From: Sorex araneus
Taxonomy: Eukaryota; Chordata; Mammalia; Eulipotyphla; Soricidae
Reading direction: 5' to 3'
DNA: 64,000 bases
Assembly: GCF_027595985.1 (NCBI RefSeq)
Contig: NC_073302.1
Location: 392,946,403-393,010,402, forward strand
Shown here piece after piece: positions 11,950-22,265 of the stretch (position 1 is its first letter; each line of letters opens with the position of its first letter). The notes under the pieces were generated by a model. The model saw only the letters and a program-made list of their open reading frames with translations, was not told the origin of the DNA and did not search any database. The position numbers and the translations under genes are program-made.

Positions 11950-12365
11950 TCTTCCAATTGTTTCCAAAGTGTTTTGGGGGATTGCCCCATAGCTGAAAGG
12001 CTGCTTCATGAACGGAGGGGAGAAGGCAGATGGAATAGAGAAGGGATCACTAAGAAAATGATGGCTGGAGGAACCAGTTGGGATGGGAGATGCATGCCGA
12101 AAGTAGATAATGTACCAAGCATGATGACCTCTCAGTGCATGCGTTGCAAGCCATATGCCCAAAAGTAGAGAGAGAGTATGGGGAATATTGTCTGCCATAG
12201 AGGCAGGGGGAGGGTGGAAAGGGGGGTTATGCCCGGGATGCTGGTGGTGGGGACTGTGCACTGGTGGAGGGATGGGTGTTTGATCATTGTGAGATTGTAA
12301 TCCAAACATGAAAGCTTTTAACTATCTCACAGTGATTCAATAAAATTTAAAAATTGTTTTTAAAA
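11950..12365 (+). repeat. Recurrent caataaa-ended repeat, near complete
   Basis: About 415 bases with ordered blocks: gaatagagaagggatcac, catatgcccaaaagtagag, a GA-rich run, ccatagaggcaggggg, ctggtggagggatgggtg, and a terminal gtgattcaataaaa with an A-rich end. The same order is seen at about 58975-59390. It could be a LINE 3' end or a non-autonomous retroposon. The class is undecided. Confidence 0.65.
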
Positions 12366-12559
12366 AACACCCTCTTAGTTGTGCTTAACAGATTTTTGAG
12401 AAGAGTTACTAAAATTCTGTGGAGCTAAAATAGAGAAATAGAGATTGTGGGAGATCCTACCCCTTCACTTTGTTTATTTATAAAAAATACACTTGTGGTT
12501 TTTTTATAGTGGAACTATGTATTAGTTATACATAAAAGTTTTAAAAGATTGCACTTAAA

Positions 12560-13180
12560 AGTAATTTGGGGCATGGGGGATTCTATTCACCTCCCTTTTC
12601 TTAAAAGTGTCTAAAGAACTGAATATAAAGCTCCAGTGTGATCCAGTAAATTCCACTGGATCATATCCCAAGAATAAAAAATCATTATTCCAAAAAGATA
12701 CATATGTATATATGCATGCCACTGTTTATTGTAGCACTAGGTACAATAGCTAAGATGTAGAAACAATCCAGGTGCTCAAGAACAGATAAGTGGATAAAAA
12801 TGTTTGGGTATATAGTACAGTTATTCAGTTATAAGAAAAGATGAAATCTGGCATTTTGCAACAACATGGATGGAACTAGAAGGTATCATATTGAGCAAAG
12901 AATGTAAAAAAGATAAATATAAAAACTGATGATCTCACTGATATGTGGAATATAAAGAGACAAAGCAAGGGAATGAAAACAAGGCCTTAGACACTGAAAA
13001 CACAAGTGAGTTCATCAAGCAGGAGATGCAGCGAAGCAGTGGTATTTTGGGGAGTTAAGGGACAAAGGAGGAGGGACCTAGGGAACAGTGATGGAGGGAC
13101 ATAAGCATGTGCAGTAACACTGTATGCTTAAAGCATAAGTATTAATGCTATTGTAAACCATGCTACCGCAAATTTAAAAG
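12560..13180 (+). mobile_element. LINE-1 3' end, old
   Basis: Contains ordered blocks typical of the mammalian LINE-1 ORF2 end and 3' region: tgtttattgtagcactag, aacagataagtggataaa, ttgcaacaacatggatgg and gatctcactgatatgtgg. It is heavily diverged and has no usable reading frame. Confidence 0.8.
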
Positions 13181-13390
13181 AGACACTGAGAACATCTCAA
13201 AACAAGGTCATTCTCAGGCCTCCAGATTATTTTCTGTAAATCTTTTAATCATAATGTCTATGATTAAAGCCATATGTGAGTTTAAAAGAACAAATGGAAT
13301 GATACCTATGATCTAATAGCTCATATGCACCAATAATGGCACACTGTCATATCTGTTTAAATGAAAGACAACCTGCATGACAGGGTTGGT

Positions 13391-13590
13391 TTATTTGCTT
13401 GTTTTTTGTTTGGGAGTCATACCTGGTGATGCTTAGGTGTTACTACTACTTACTACTGAGAGCTCTGCACTCAGAGATCATTCCTGGCAGGGCGTGGGTG
13501 ACCATAGGGGTACTGAGGATCAAACACAGGTCGACCAGGTGCAAGGAAGCAAGGAAGCACCCTGTCCATAGTACTGTCACTCCAGTTCTG
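13391..13590 (-). repeat. Old type 1 SINE
   Basis: Diverged reverse-oriented copy with the gtcatacctggtgatgct and tcattcctggcagggc blocks, ending tcactccagttctg. Confidence 0.65.
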
Positions 13591-13688
13591 AGTTTTAAAA
13601 TTTTTGTATGAACTCCATGCTGCTACCATGAGCTTAGACGGTAGAGGCAAAATAAAATTCTTAGATGCTTGTGTAATATTAATAAAAC

Positions 13689-13745
13689 TGGGGCTGGAGA
13701 AATGGTACAGTGCATATAGCATTTGCCTTGCAGATGCTTTACCAA
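13689..13745 (+). repeat. Type 1 SINE head fragment
   Basis: Only the tRNA-like head is present: ggggctggagaaatggtaca followed by catttgccttgcaga. It is truncated before the body. Confidence 0.65.
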
Positions 13746-14101
13746 CAGTAATGGTTTAACTGGAAATGGAAAGTTGATCTAGGAGAAAAGGAAACTAAAG
13801 GCAATTTAAGCAGTGAGTCTTAAAAAAAATAATAGAGTTTGGGTATGGCCCCCAGATATATACATATATATGTATAAACAGATACAGTAAATTTCATTTA
13901 TTATAATGGAACGTCACTTCAGATTTGTACCTTTTTGAATACATTATTTGAATACATTATTGAAGATAGCAATAGACCTTTATATAGCTTTTACAGTTAT
14001 ACAGTGTTCAAAGTATTGGTACTTAGTAAATGTATGCAGGATGAGTGAAAATTTTACTATAATCATTTTTTTACTCAAACACCAACATTTTCTGATTTTA
14101 G

Positions 14102-14263
14102 GCCCGAGAAGGAAGGACCACTATTGTGGTAGCTCATCGTTTGTCTACAGTTCGTAATGCGGATGTCATTGCTGGGTTTGAAAATGGAGTCATTGTGGAG
14201 AAAGGGAATCATGAGGAGCTCATGAAAGTGGAAGGCATTTATTACAAACTTGTCAGAATGCAG
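14102..14263 (+). CDS. ABCB1: ABCB1 exon 15 (NBD1 H-loop)
   Basis: 162 bases encode residues 576-629, ending NBD1. The H-loop histidine His587 (VVAHRLST) is intact. Most of the exon matches human, with Glu for Lys578 and Arg for Thr627 (VRMQ). Acceptor is gattttag, donor gtatag, whose +5 position is not the usual G. Confidence 0.97.
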
Positions 14264-14469
14264 GTATAGATTGACTCTAGACTTTCTTAAAATATCTGAG
14301 GCATAAGCAGATTTTTCTATGTTTAGTGCTATAACTAAGTGTTAACTTGGTTATGTTGAGAGGCGGAAAGAATGGTTGTGGTAGTCAAGATCAGATTGAG
14401 CTTTTAAAACATTTTTTTTTCTTGGAAAGGGGAAAGATCAAAATAGAGAAAAATTAGAATTTTTAAAAG

Positions 14470-14880
14470 TTTATAGGTAAGCTATCCATTATAGCAGCCA
14501 CTAACCACATGTGGCAACTGAACACTTGAAGAGTGGTTAATTTGGGTTGAAGAGTTGTGAGTTGTAATGTGTTTTTATTAAAAATGCATGCCAGATTCTG
14601 AAGATTACAGAACATCGCAACATATTGAATATTCTATTTTGTTAGTTATTTTGTTATTTTGCTTTTTGAGTCACACCGGGCAATGCACAGGGGTTACTCC
14701 TGGCTTTGCACTCAGGAATTACTCCTGGCGGTGCTGGGGGACCATATGGGATGCTGGGAATCAAACCTGGGCCACCCACATGCAAGGCAAACTCCCTACT
14801 CGCTGTGCTATTGCTCCAGGCCCTGAATATTCTATTTAAATAAAATATGTAATTAAAATTTTTACAGTTGCTAAGAAAAT
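14470..14880 (+). mobile_element. hAT-Charlie-type DNA transposon relic split by a SINE
   Basis: The left part has the block gccactaaccacatgtggca followed by gaacacttgaagagtgg, a pattern I associate with mammalian hAT-Charlie MITEs. The relic continues as AT-rich sequence after the SINE. The exact subfamily is not assigned. Confidence 0.6.
14639..14823 (-). repeat. Type 1 SINE inside hAT relic
   Basis: Reverse-oriented copy flanked by tgaatattctattt at 14625-14638 and 14824-14837, an exact 14-base target-site duplication. The SINE is therefore younger than the DNA transposon. Confidence 0.9.
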
Positions 14881-15047
14881 TTTAAATGACAGATGTAGAT
14901 CACAACGTGGCCTGTGCCATTTTTCTGTTGACAGTGTAAATGCAAAAGCAGATGTGTGTGGATCCCTTAAAATAACCCACAGAAAAGGAGATGACTGAGG
15001 TATATGGTATATGGAATAGTTAACATTTAGCATATTCAGTGGGAATT

Positions 15048-15228
15048 TTTTTGTTTTTTTTGTTTTGGGGCCACACCCAGTGGTGCTAAGGACTTACTCC
15101 TGGTTCTGCACTCAGGGATCACTCCTGGTGGGGTTCAGGGGACCATATGGGGTGCCAGGAATCAAAGCCTGGTTGGCCACATATAAAACAAGTACCCTAC
15201 CCTGCTGTATTATCTCCTGGGTCCCATT
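15048..15228 (-). repeat. Older type 1 SINE
   Basis: Diverged reverse-oriented copy with T-rich start, ggggccacacccagtggtgc block and degraded head. agtgggaatt occurs on both sides, fitting a target-site duplication. Confidence 0.8.
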
Positions 15229-15401
15229 AGTGGGAATTATTACTTAGGATTTTTAAGTTTTAGATATGTGACATATTAAAAGAATGAATAGTTTCTCTTC
15301 TTGTCTGATTACTTAAGTTTTCCTTGCTATCTGGTGTTCCATAATTAATTTTTATTGAGTAAATAAGCCTAACTAGCTTTCCCATATCTTGTTTATTTCA
15401 G

Positions 15402-15566
15402 ACAAAGGGAAATGAAATTGAATTAGAAAGTTCAGCTGAGGAATCCAGTGATATCTTGCAAAATTCTTCAAATGATTTGGCATCAGGTCTAACAAGAAGA
15501 AAATCAACGAGAGGTAGTATCCGTGCATCACCAAGCCAAGACGAAAAAAGTACAAAAGAGGCTGTG
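15402..15566 (+). CDS. ABCB1: ABCB1 exon 16 (linker between halves)
   Basis: 165 bases encode 55 residues; the human exon has 59 (630-688). This is the charged, flexible linker phosphorylated by PKC and PKA. Aligned by eye, three residues are missing in the acidic part before SSND and one (Leu682) before STKEA. The basic cluster RRKSTRGSIRAS keeps serines equivalent to 667, 671 and 675, and Ser683 is kept. The residue aligned with Ser661 is Gly, and Arg670 is Gly. Acceptor is tttatttcag, donor gtaagt. The reading frame stays open, and linkers diverge fast in this family. Confidence 0.95.
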
Positions 15567-16068
15567 GTAAGTGAGAGGGAGAGTCGTGTCTTCAACGCTT
15601 CTGCTGTATTCTCAACTCTAGTGGTCATGGGCTAGGATAGAAATGGGAACAAGAAAATTGCAGCCAGACTCCTCCTATCCTTTTCCCCAGGGAGTCCCAC
15701 AAACCAAAATCCGCACAATTTTGAGCATGACCTGAAAAATCTGCAGTTAAGAATTAACGGGGTACAAATTTTAGAATTTCGATGTATAATGTAAGCAGAC
15801 CAATTATATTGTATCCTTAAATATAAAAATTTTTATTCTCTTTATTCCTAGTTATATTCTTGTCATTTTCTAAATGACATTCTTGTGGAAACATTTCTTT
15901 AAATAGAAAGAAATTAAAATTAAAAAATCTTTCAGGACTTAAAAAATAAGTCATCAATTGATTGGGAACAGGTCATGTACTTTTAAAATTTGTGAATAAA
16001 GAGATAATTATATATTGTTAATTGTTAGTTTGTCAATACTAGTCTGTTATAACATTTCCTTTTTCCAG
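15567..16068 (+). other. ABCB1: ABCB1 intron 16
   Basis: 502 bases, AT-rich. No repeat or other feature recognised. Confidence 0.7.
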
Positions 16069-16215
16069 GATGAAAGTGTACCTCCAGTTTCCTTTTGGAG
16101 GATTTTGAAGCTGAATCAAACAGAGTGGCCTTATTTTGTGGTTGGTGTAATCTGTGCCATCATAAATGGAGGCTTGCAACCAGCTTTTTCAGTCATTTTT
16201 TCAAGAATCATTGGA
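16069..16215 (+). CDS. ABCB1: ABCB1 exon 17 (TM7)
   Basis: 147 bases encode residues 689-737, the elbow helix and TM7. The PPVSFWRI elbow and the run [12 protein letters not shown], with drug-pocket residues Gln725 and Phe728, are kept. A sequon NQT (human NLT) lies in the elbow, on the cytoplasmic side, so it is not expected to be glycosylated. Acceptor is tttttccag, donor gtaagt. Confidence 0.97.
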
Positions 16216-17019
16216 GTAAGTAATTATATTCATATTGTGGATTTACTTTTGGTTCTGACTAAAGAATGAAATATACATGTTTGTAACTGTCTACAAAGGC
16301 CACAAAGAGCACATACTTCCATCTGAAACTAAATTGCCTTGAGAGTAACAATCCATTCTCTAGTGGTAAGAAAGCTATTTTTTCCTCATCTTTCTTTTCT
16401 CCTGCCCATTTTGTTTCTATTCAAGAATTCTAGGAACACAATCTCTGAATTACTGAATTTGCAGCCTTACCTGCCAAGGTTGGGCTCCAAGAAAAACTTC
16501 TAAGTTGTATCATCAGTTTGCAGAGGGTCTCTTTAGTTAGCTTAGATCAGCATGATCTCACACAGGTCACTTGTCAGGACCTGACAGGCACACATCCTCT
16601 GAGACATTCATCCCACTTGTTCAGATAAAAACAAATAGGAGCATCTTCCAAAAGACTGAGTTTCACATAAGTTGGTTGCATCTGCTTTTAAAGATGACAT
16701 TTCAACCTCTTCTCTTTTTAGCGACAGATGTTCAACATCAGGTTGAAGACACCTTTGCCATAATGGTAGAAGATTCTGTGGAGAAAGATTAGTTGTTGCT
16801 TAAAAAATAGACCAAACACTAAATTTTGATTTGTGTCCTGCAACATATAAAAGTTCAGATCTACCTATAACTTGGCCAACTTATTTCAACTTTATGTTCA
16901 TGTGTTCAAGAAGTAAGATCAGTGCCTGATCTCCCGTTACTGATCCATGTGCTAAAAATATGCCAACAAGGAGATAATGTCTTTATTGTGGAGTTTATCT
17001 TAGAGGATTAGGGCTAGCA

Positions 17020-17175
17020 AAAAAGGAAAGAGAGTAAATATTTTAGACTTTGCAGGCTATAAAATCTCTGCTGCAAATATATACCGTGCCATTGTAGTAC
17101 AGAGACAGTCATATACAGTATAGAAAAAATGAACATGACTATGTTTCATTAAAACTTTATGTGAACATTGAGCCT
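17020..17175 (+). mobile_element. hAT (MER1-type) DNA transposon relic
   Basis: The block gtaaatattttagactttgc, followed by gcaggctataaaatctctg and attaaaactttatgtg, matches the inner part of the old mammalian hAT family whose ends read caggggtcrgcaaac. The terminal repeats are not preserved. Confidence 0.6.
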
Positions 17176-17419
17176 GTGACTTGGAGACTACTATGCCTGA
17201 TATAACATTTGTCTTGCAGGTAAAGAGTTAGTGGTATCATTGAGAAGAAAATAGTACAATTAAGAATCCTTTGAGCTATATGTAATAAAAGCTCAAATAC
17301 TTTGTTTTGGAAACTGACACATTAGCTCTTAAATATTAGGTATCAATTAATGCTCTATGTCATTGAAGATGGGTGACAGACACAGTTTAAGACTGTGCAC
17401 TCTAAATCAGATTGTTTGG

Positions 17420-17600
17420 ATTTTAAACTTTGGGCGATTACTCACTGATCATACTCAACAACTAAATTAACCTCTCTGTACTTCAGAGTCCTTCTGTGTA
17501 AAAATGGTGATGATAATAAATTCCAGGAGGTGGTTATAAGGATATAAAGAATATAGTGGTTGAGTTGACTTAGGCACAGAGTAATAACTTACTGATCGCT
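17420..17600 (-). repeat. MIR relic
   Basis: The reverse MIR pattern is visible: aacctctctgtacttcagag, a run like ctgtgtaaaaatggtgatga, ataataaattcc and ggatataaagaatatagtgg. It is degraded, as expected for an ancient tRNA-derived SINE. Confidence 0.65.
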
Positions 17601-18275
17601 AACTATTTTTCTTGACATATTGGAACTAATCAAGGAAAATGGATTTCATCTCTTCCAAAATGATTTTTTTTCCTTTACAAAAAATAAAATTGTCTGTCTT
17701 CAGGTCAGAATGTGACTGTTTTAAGTTCAATTTTGATTCACTGTAAAGGGAGATTTCATCTTCTTTCCCTGTGTAGTGTTTACTCTGCAAAGGTCTCCGT
17801 GTGTGGTGATGGCTCTGGTTCCTCACTGTCTGTCTAACTGACAGTCCTGGTTCAAAGACACTTCTTAAAAGGCCCAAGCTAAGTGAAGGACCATCTTTCT
17901 TTATTTCATCATGAATGGACAGTTTGAGGTGTCAATGTGTGAAACAGTGGACTGTCACACAGCATGGTTTCCCACCAAAGAAAAAGGAAGTATTCATTCT
18001 TACATTGACTTTCACACACAGGAGTGTGGCACTTGTGATTCTCAGTGCTCAAAAAAAGGAAATATGAGTGGGAAAGGTATTGCATAAATTTAGGGGTAAC
18101 CCGCCCATTCTTGGCCTCTCAGGGGTACAGAAACTTTTAAGTTAAGCATTCAGGGAACACAACCCATTCTGCTCAAACTTTCTTGACCTTGAATACTATG
18201 CTACATGGAAATTGGTCAGACTCATAATAACTTCCTTAGTAATTAAACTAAAACTTTTAAATATTCTCTTAACAG

Positions 18276-18386
18276 GTTTTTACCAGACATGAGGATAGTG
18301 ATGAGACAAAAAGACACAATAGCAACTTATTTTCACTATTGTTTCTAGTGCTTGGAATTATTTCTTTTATTACATTTTTCCTTCAG
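18276..18386 (+). CDS. ABCB1: ABCB1 exon 18 (extracellular loop 4, TM8)
   Basis: 111 bases encode 37 residues; the human exon encodes 36 (738-773). The extra codon lies in the extracellular loop between TM7 and TM8: RHEDSDETKRHNS here against RIDDPETKRQNS in human. The loop is also more acidic and has His in place of Gln before NSN. TM8 (LFSLLFLVLGIISFITFFLQ) differs at one position. Acceptor is tcttaacag, donor gtaagt. The gain of one codon keeps the frame. Confidence 0.95.
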
Positions 18387-18516
18387 GTAAGTATCTATAT
18401 TTTCACTTAATCCTGGAAGAAATGTATAAATGTCTGTGTAAGTTGCATTTTAGTAATATTATTCCCCTATTAACTGGGCTACCAGCGACCAAGTTACTTA
18501 AAAACAAAGATGTTTT

Positions 18517-18700
18517 GGGGCTGGAGGGATAGCGGGTAGGGTGTTTACCTTGTACCCGGCAGACCCGGGTTCAATTCCCAGCATCCCATATGGTCCCCCA
18601 GCACTGCCAGGGGTAATTCCTGAGTGCAGAGCCAGGAGTAACCCCTGTGCATCGCTGGGTGTGACAACAAAAAGCAAAAACACAAAAACAAACAAGCAAA
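18517..18700 (+). repeat. Type 1 SINE
   Basis: Full copy with a shortened head (gggatagcgggtagggtg). aaagatgtttt is repeated directly before the head and after the tail. Confidence 0.9.
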
Positions 18701-18924
18701 AAAAGATGTTTTGTTTCCTCTGTCTTTCTTCTTTTCTTCTCTCCATAGCCACCTCCCCCAACTGCAAATGTTAATGAAACCGGGGGGACTGAATGCTTGG
18801 TGTAACAGAATAAAGTAAAATGAAATGAAGGGTGGGGATTCAAAAATGGGATTTAGGCAACCTTTGGACATAAGTTTGAATGAAGCACTCCCAGTCGATT
18901 TTAAATTCTCAAAGAAATATCTTA

Positions 18925-19099
18925 GGGGCTGGAGCGATAGCACCGTGGGTAGGGCGTTTGCCTTGCATGCGGCCGACCCAGGTTCGATTTCCAGCATCCC
19001 GTATGGTCCCCCAGCACTGCCAGGAGTAATTCCTGAGTGCAGAGTAACCCCTGTACACTGCTGTGTGTGACCCAAAAAGCAAAACAAACAAACAAAAAC
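18925..19099 (+). repeat. Type 1 SINE
   Basis: Full copy close to the apparent consensus head (gcgatagcaccgtgggtagg), with an internal deletion near gcagagtaacc. caaagaaatatc flanks it on both sides. Confidence 0.9.
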
Positions 19100-20109
19100 C
19101 AAAGAAATATCCTATATTCTAAAAGCAATAACAACAAAAATCAGAACCTAAACCTAAAGATGTTACATTGGTTTTTAAAATGTTTGAAAGGTTTGTCATT
19201 CAACTTTTGCTAAAAGCAAATGAGCCCTTTTACTGATAGGAGAATGCCAATCTTAATACAGTAGGTAAGGTTCTTGCCTTCCTAGATCGACTCAGGTTTG
19301 AATCATTGTCACCACAAATAGTCTCCCCAAGGGAAGGAGGGCATGGTTTCTTCTAATCCATGTCTCCACATTCATTGAGATGAAGGTTCTGTTGTCCTTT
19401 ATTCCCAGCTAGGGCCTAACGTGGCTTCATAATTCTCTCTTTATCTTTATCTATTTTTCCCCAGATTTTTTTCCTTTTTCCTAGACACAGGTGATTATAT
19501 CCTTGGGGGATAAAGAGGGCAGTGCGTGAAGTTCTCTCTTAGTAAGCCTTCCTCAGCCAAATTGCCTGGGTGTGTGTTTTTGTTGTTTTTTTTTTCAGCT
19601 TGGAAACTGAGAATTTAATATTGTTTTTCTGTGCCTCCTTCACAGCTGGGGTGACTGTATATTCATTTTTTATACCTAAGGTCCTGATTGTAATGATTAA
19701 TAACATCCTTTTCACTATTAAAAATTTCCTGGTTTGGATGCTACATAATACAAACATGTTGTGTAGAGTTTCCCTGCCTTGGAAGCAGTTGAATGACAGA
19801 ACCGAGTTCGCCAGGAGAAATCAGCAAGGGCGGGAGAAAGGGACAAAGAAGCTTACTTCCTAGTAAGTCTCTCATGGCATCTCAGCAAGCTGGGGAATGA
19901 CAGCTTCAGTTTCCAGACTAGATTCTCTGAGCATTGCCACCCATGGCTTGATATCACAGTACACTGTCACTACAATGTAGCCGGGGCCTGAAATGGAGCT
20001 TTTGAACTTCATCTAGTGTCCTGCTGTAGCCATGACTTCAGGTATTTCTGTGCAGTCGGAAGCTATATCTCAAGTCTTCTTGCTCGTGATGCATTCTTGT
20101 TTTCCATAG

Positions 20110-20187
20110 GGCTTCACTTTTGGCAAGGCTGGAGAGATCCTCACCAAGCGGCTCCGGTACATGGTTTTCAAGTCCATGTTAAGACAG
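20110..20187 (+). CDS. ABCB1: ABCB1 exon 19 (intracellular loop 3)
   Basis: 78 bases encode residues 774-799, from the base of TM8 into intracellular loop 3, which contacts the nucleotide-binding domains. The only change from human is Lys for Arg in VFKSMLRQ. Acceptor is tttccatag, donor gtatgt. Confidence 0.96.
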
Positions 20188-20899
20188 GTATGTCTGTGGA
20201 AGGGACAAACTCGGATGTGGAAGTTCCCAGTTGTGCCCCGTGGTCTCAGGCAGTGGGCAAACTGTCAGTCAAGTCATCAGGGTGAGCTCTTGGACTGTCT
20301 TCCCTCCTCTCATTGCCCCGATGTGCTAGAGACCGCAGTGCCCCCGGTGCAGACTCAGAAGCCCTGCTCTCTACCGTGGGAGGCAGGTTCTCTGGGACAG
20401 ACTCGCCATTGGCCTTTGTCAGTTGCAGAAGCAGTCTTTCTTGATCATTCATCCCTTTCCTCTTTCTCTATGTTGGGGAATCCAAGACACTTAATTTTTT
20501 TTTTCCTAGACTTGTCCTTGATACTTTTTTCTAGATACCTAAACATGTACTCTGGACCTTTTCTCTCTACAAATCAAAATTTACCCCCAACCCCTAGCCT
20601 ATTTCTTCACTGTCTGCTCCTGATACACTGAAATACTGATGGCGCTGCAGTGGCCTTAGCTGATCATTCGTGGGGAATTATGAGAGACTGTAACCAAGAG
20701 CAGTTCGATTCAGAGACTGTTTAACGATCTTTTTTTAAATTTTAGTTTTCAAATGTACCATTAGTTTATAATGTTATAGAATTTGAGAAATTTAGCTTCA
20801 CCTCTCTCTCTATATATATGTATAGGTAGATAGACATAGATATTTATAGATATAGATAGATATACACACATGAATATTTGTACATATATGACATTCTTA

Positions 20900-21460
20900 A
20901 CTTTTCCACTTCCAAAGCTCCATACTAACAAAAAAAAATATCTCTGTTCATTGTGCCTATTTTCTCCCATTTACCTCTGGTAACCACCAAAGTTTTCACC
21001 AAATCTGGGAAATGATTTTGTGTTTTTTTCCAACGTATTTGCTTTAGTTACTCATTTTCCATATGTGAGTGAAATTATTCTATCATTAATTTCCACTTCC
21101 TTATTTTACTTAACATAATCACCTATGGAATCATCTATTTTGTTTCAAAGGGCACAGATAGCAGAGTATACCACAGCTTCTTTATTTACTCATTCATGGA
21201 TGGGCATCTACATTACAGTATTTTCTTTACAAAACTGTTTACATTTTAAAATACACAATTACAACAATTGATTTTGAAATACGAATTTGTTACAGAAATA
21301 ACTATGCTCCTAAGATGATACCTGAACTGATGATTTGCATTCAAATAGTGTCTACCACTTTCCAAAGTTGTTTTGACTATTGTAAATAATGCTTTTGTGG
21401 AAAATTTTGTGTAACTTTATGACTTTTCGTTTACAATGCCTAATCACTAACTACTGAATA
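20900..21460 (-). mobile_element. LINE-1 3' region, old, reversed
   Basis: Reverse-complement LINE-1 blocks are visible: tactcattttccatatgtga, cttcctta then acttaacataatc, ccaaagttgttttgac and attgtaaataatgcttttg. Diverged, with no open frame. Confidence 0.7.
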
Positions 21461-21549
21461 AGATGATGCTCTAGCAGGGTCCCCCAGACATGTTTTTGAA
21501 TTTGAACACTGACTGAGAAGCAGCTGTTGCTATATAGGACTTGTTTGGG

Positions 21550-21737
21550 TGCTTGTTTTTGTTTTGGAGCCACTCCTGGCAGTGCTCAGGGTTTACTCTT
21601 GGCTCTGCATTAAGGAATAACTCCTGGCAGCATCAGGGGACCATATGGGGTACCCGAGATTGAACTCAGGTCTTCTACAAGCCAGGGTCTTCCACAAACT
21701 AGGCAATCCCCTTACCCACTGTACTATCTCTCAGGCC
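21550..21737 (-). repeat. Older type 1 SINE
   Basis: Diverged reverse copy: gagccactcctggcagtgct, ctctgcattaaggaataact and a degraded head ending ctatctctcaggccc. Confidence 0.75.
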
Positions 21738-21762
21738 CTTTATAGGATTTTTCGGTGAAATT

Positions 21763-22012
21763 TACTGTCACCGTCACTGTCATCCCATTGCTCATCGACT
21801 TGTTAGAGCAGGCACCAGTAACGTTTCTCATTGTGAGACTTATTGTTACTGTTTTTGGCATATCAAATACGCCACGGGTAGCTTGCCAGGCCCTGCCGTG
21901 CAGGCGCGATACTCTAGCTTGCCAGGCTCTCCGAGAGGGGCGGAGGAATCGAACACGGGTTGGCTTCGTGAAAGGCGAACGCTCTACTGCTGTGCTATTA
22001 CTCCAGCCCAGT
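21763..22012 (-). repeat. Type 2 SINE, complete
   Basis: From the tail inward: caccgtcactgtcatccc, gttagagcaggcaccagta, ggcatatcaaatacgccacg, ctctccgagaggggcggagg, then the same tRNA-like head as type 1, ending ctgtgctattactccagccc. The tail is a short (tgtcac)n-like run, not poly-A. Confidence 0.85.
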
Positions 22013-22087
22013 GAAATTTACGCTTTCTCTTTTTAGTCACTCAGTTCTATTCTATTTCTGTTAGCACCATACGAGAATGAAGACATG

Positions 22088-22265
22088 TCTGGGCTGGAGT
22101 GATAGCGATAGAAGTGAGTAGTGCACTTCTCTTGCATGCAGCAGCCTGGGATCAGTCCCTGGTATCCAATTTGTTTCCCTGAGCCCACCAGGAGTGATTC
22201 CTGAGTGTAGAGCCAAGACTGAGCTGTGAGCACTGCTGAGTGGGACTCAATAAAATTTTTTAAAA
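22088..22265 (+). repeat. Type 1 SINE, diverged
   Basis: Head gggctggagtgatagcgata, body accaggagtgattcctgag and an A-rich end after gggactcaataaaa. Confidence 0.8.

Larger units (their letters stand above)
14264..15401 (+). other. ABCB1: ABCB1 intron 15
   Basis: Holds an old hAT DNA transposon (about 14470-14880) with a SINE inserted in it, and another SINE at about 15048-15228. The remaining sequence shows nothing recognisable. Confidence 0.8.
16216..18275 (+). other. ABCB1: ABCB1 intron 17
   Basis: Holds a hAT relic (about 17020-17175) and a MIR relic (about 17420-17600). I recognise nothing in 16216-17000 or 17620-18260; both look like plain old intron. Confidence 0.75.
18387..20109 (+). 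other. ABCB1: ABCB1 intron 18
   Basis: Holds two full SINEs (18517-18700 and 18925-19099) and an older SINE relic near 19250-19330. I recognise nothing in 19430-20100. Confidence 0.8.

Noticed and set aside
18545..19102. Minus-strand 185-codon frame and many similar frames (for example at 11752, 4696, 29381)
   Set aside because: They read through SINE copies and give the same peptide pattern each time (such as TQELLLAVLGDHMGCWE), so they are repeat translations.
20161..20631. 156-codon frame starting in exon 19
   Set aside because: It uses a different frame from ABCB1 after the exon and reads into intron without a conserved protein pattern.
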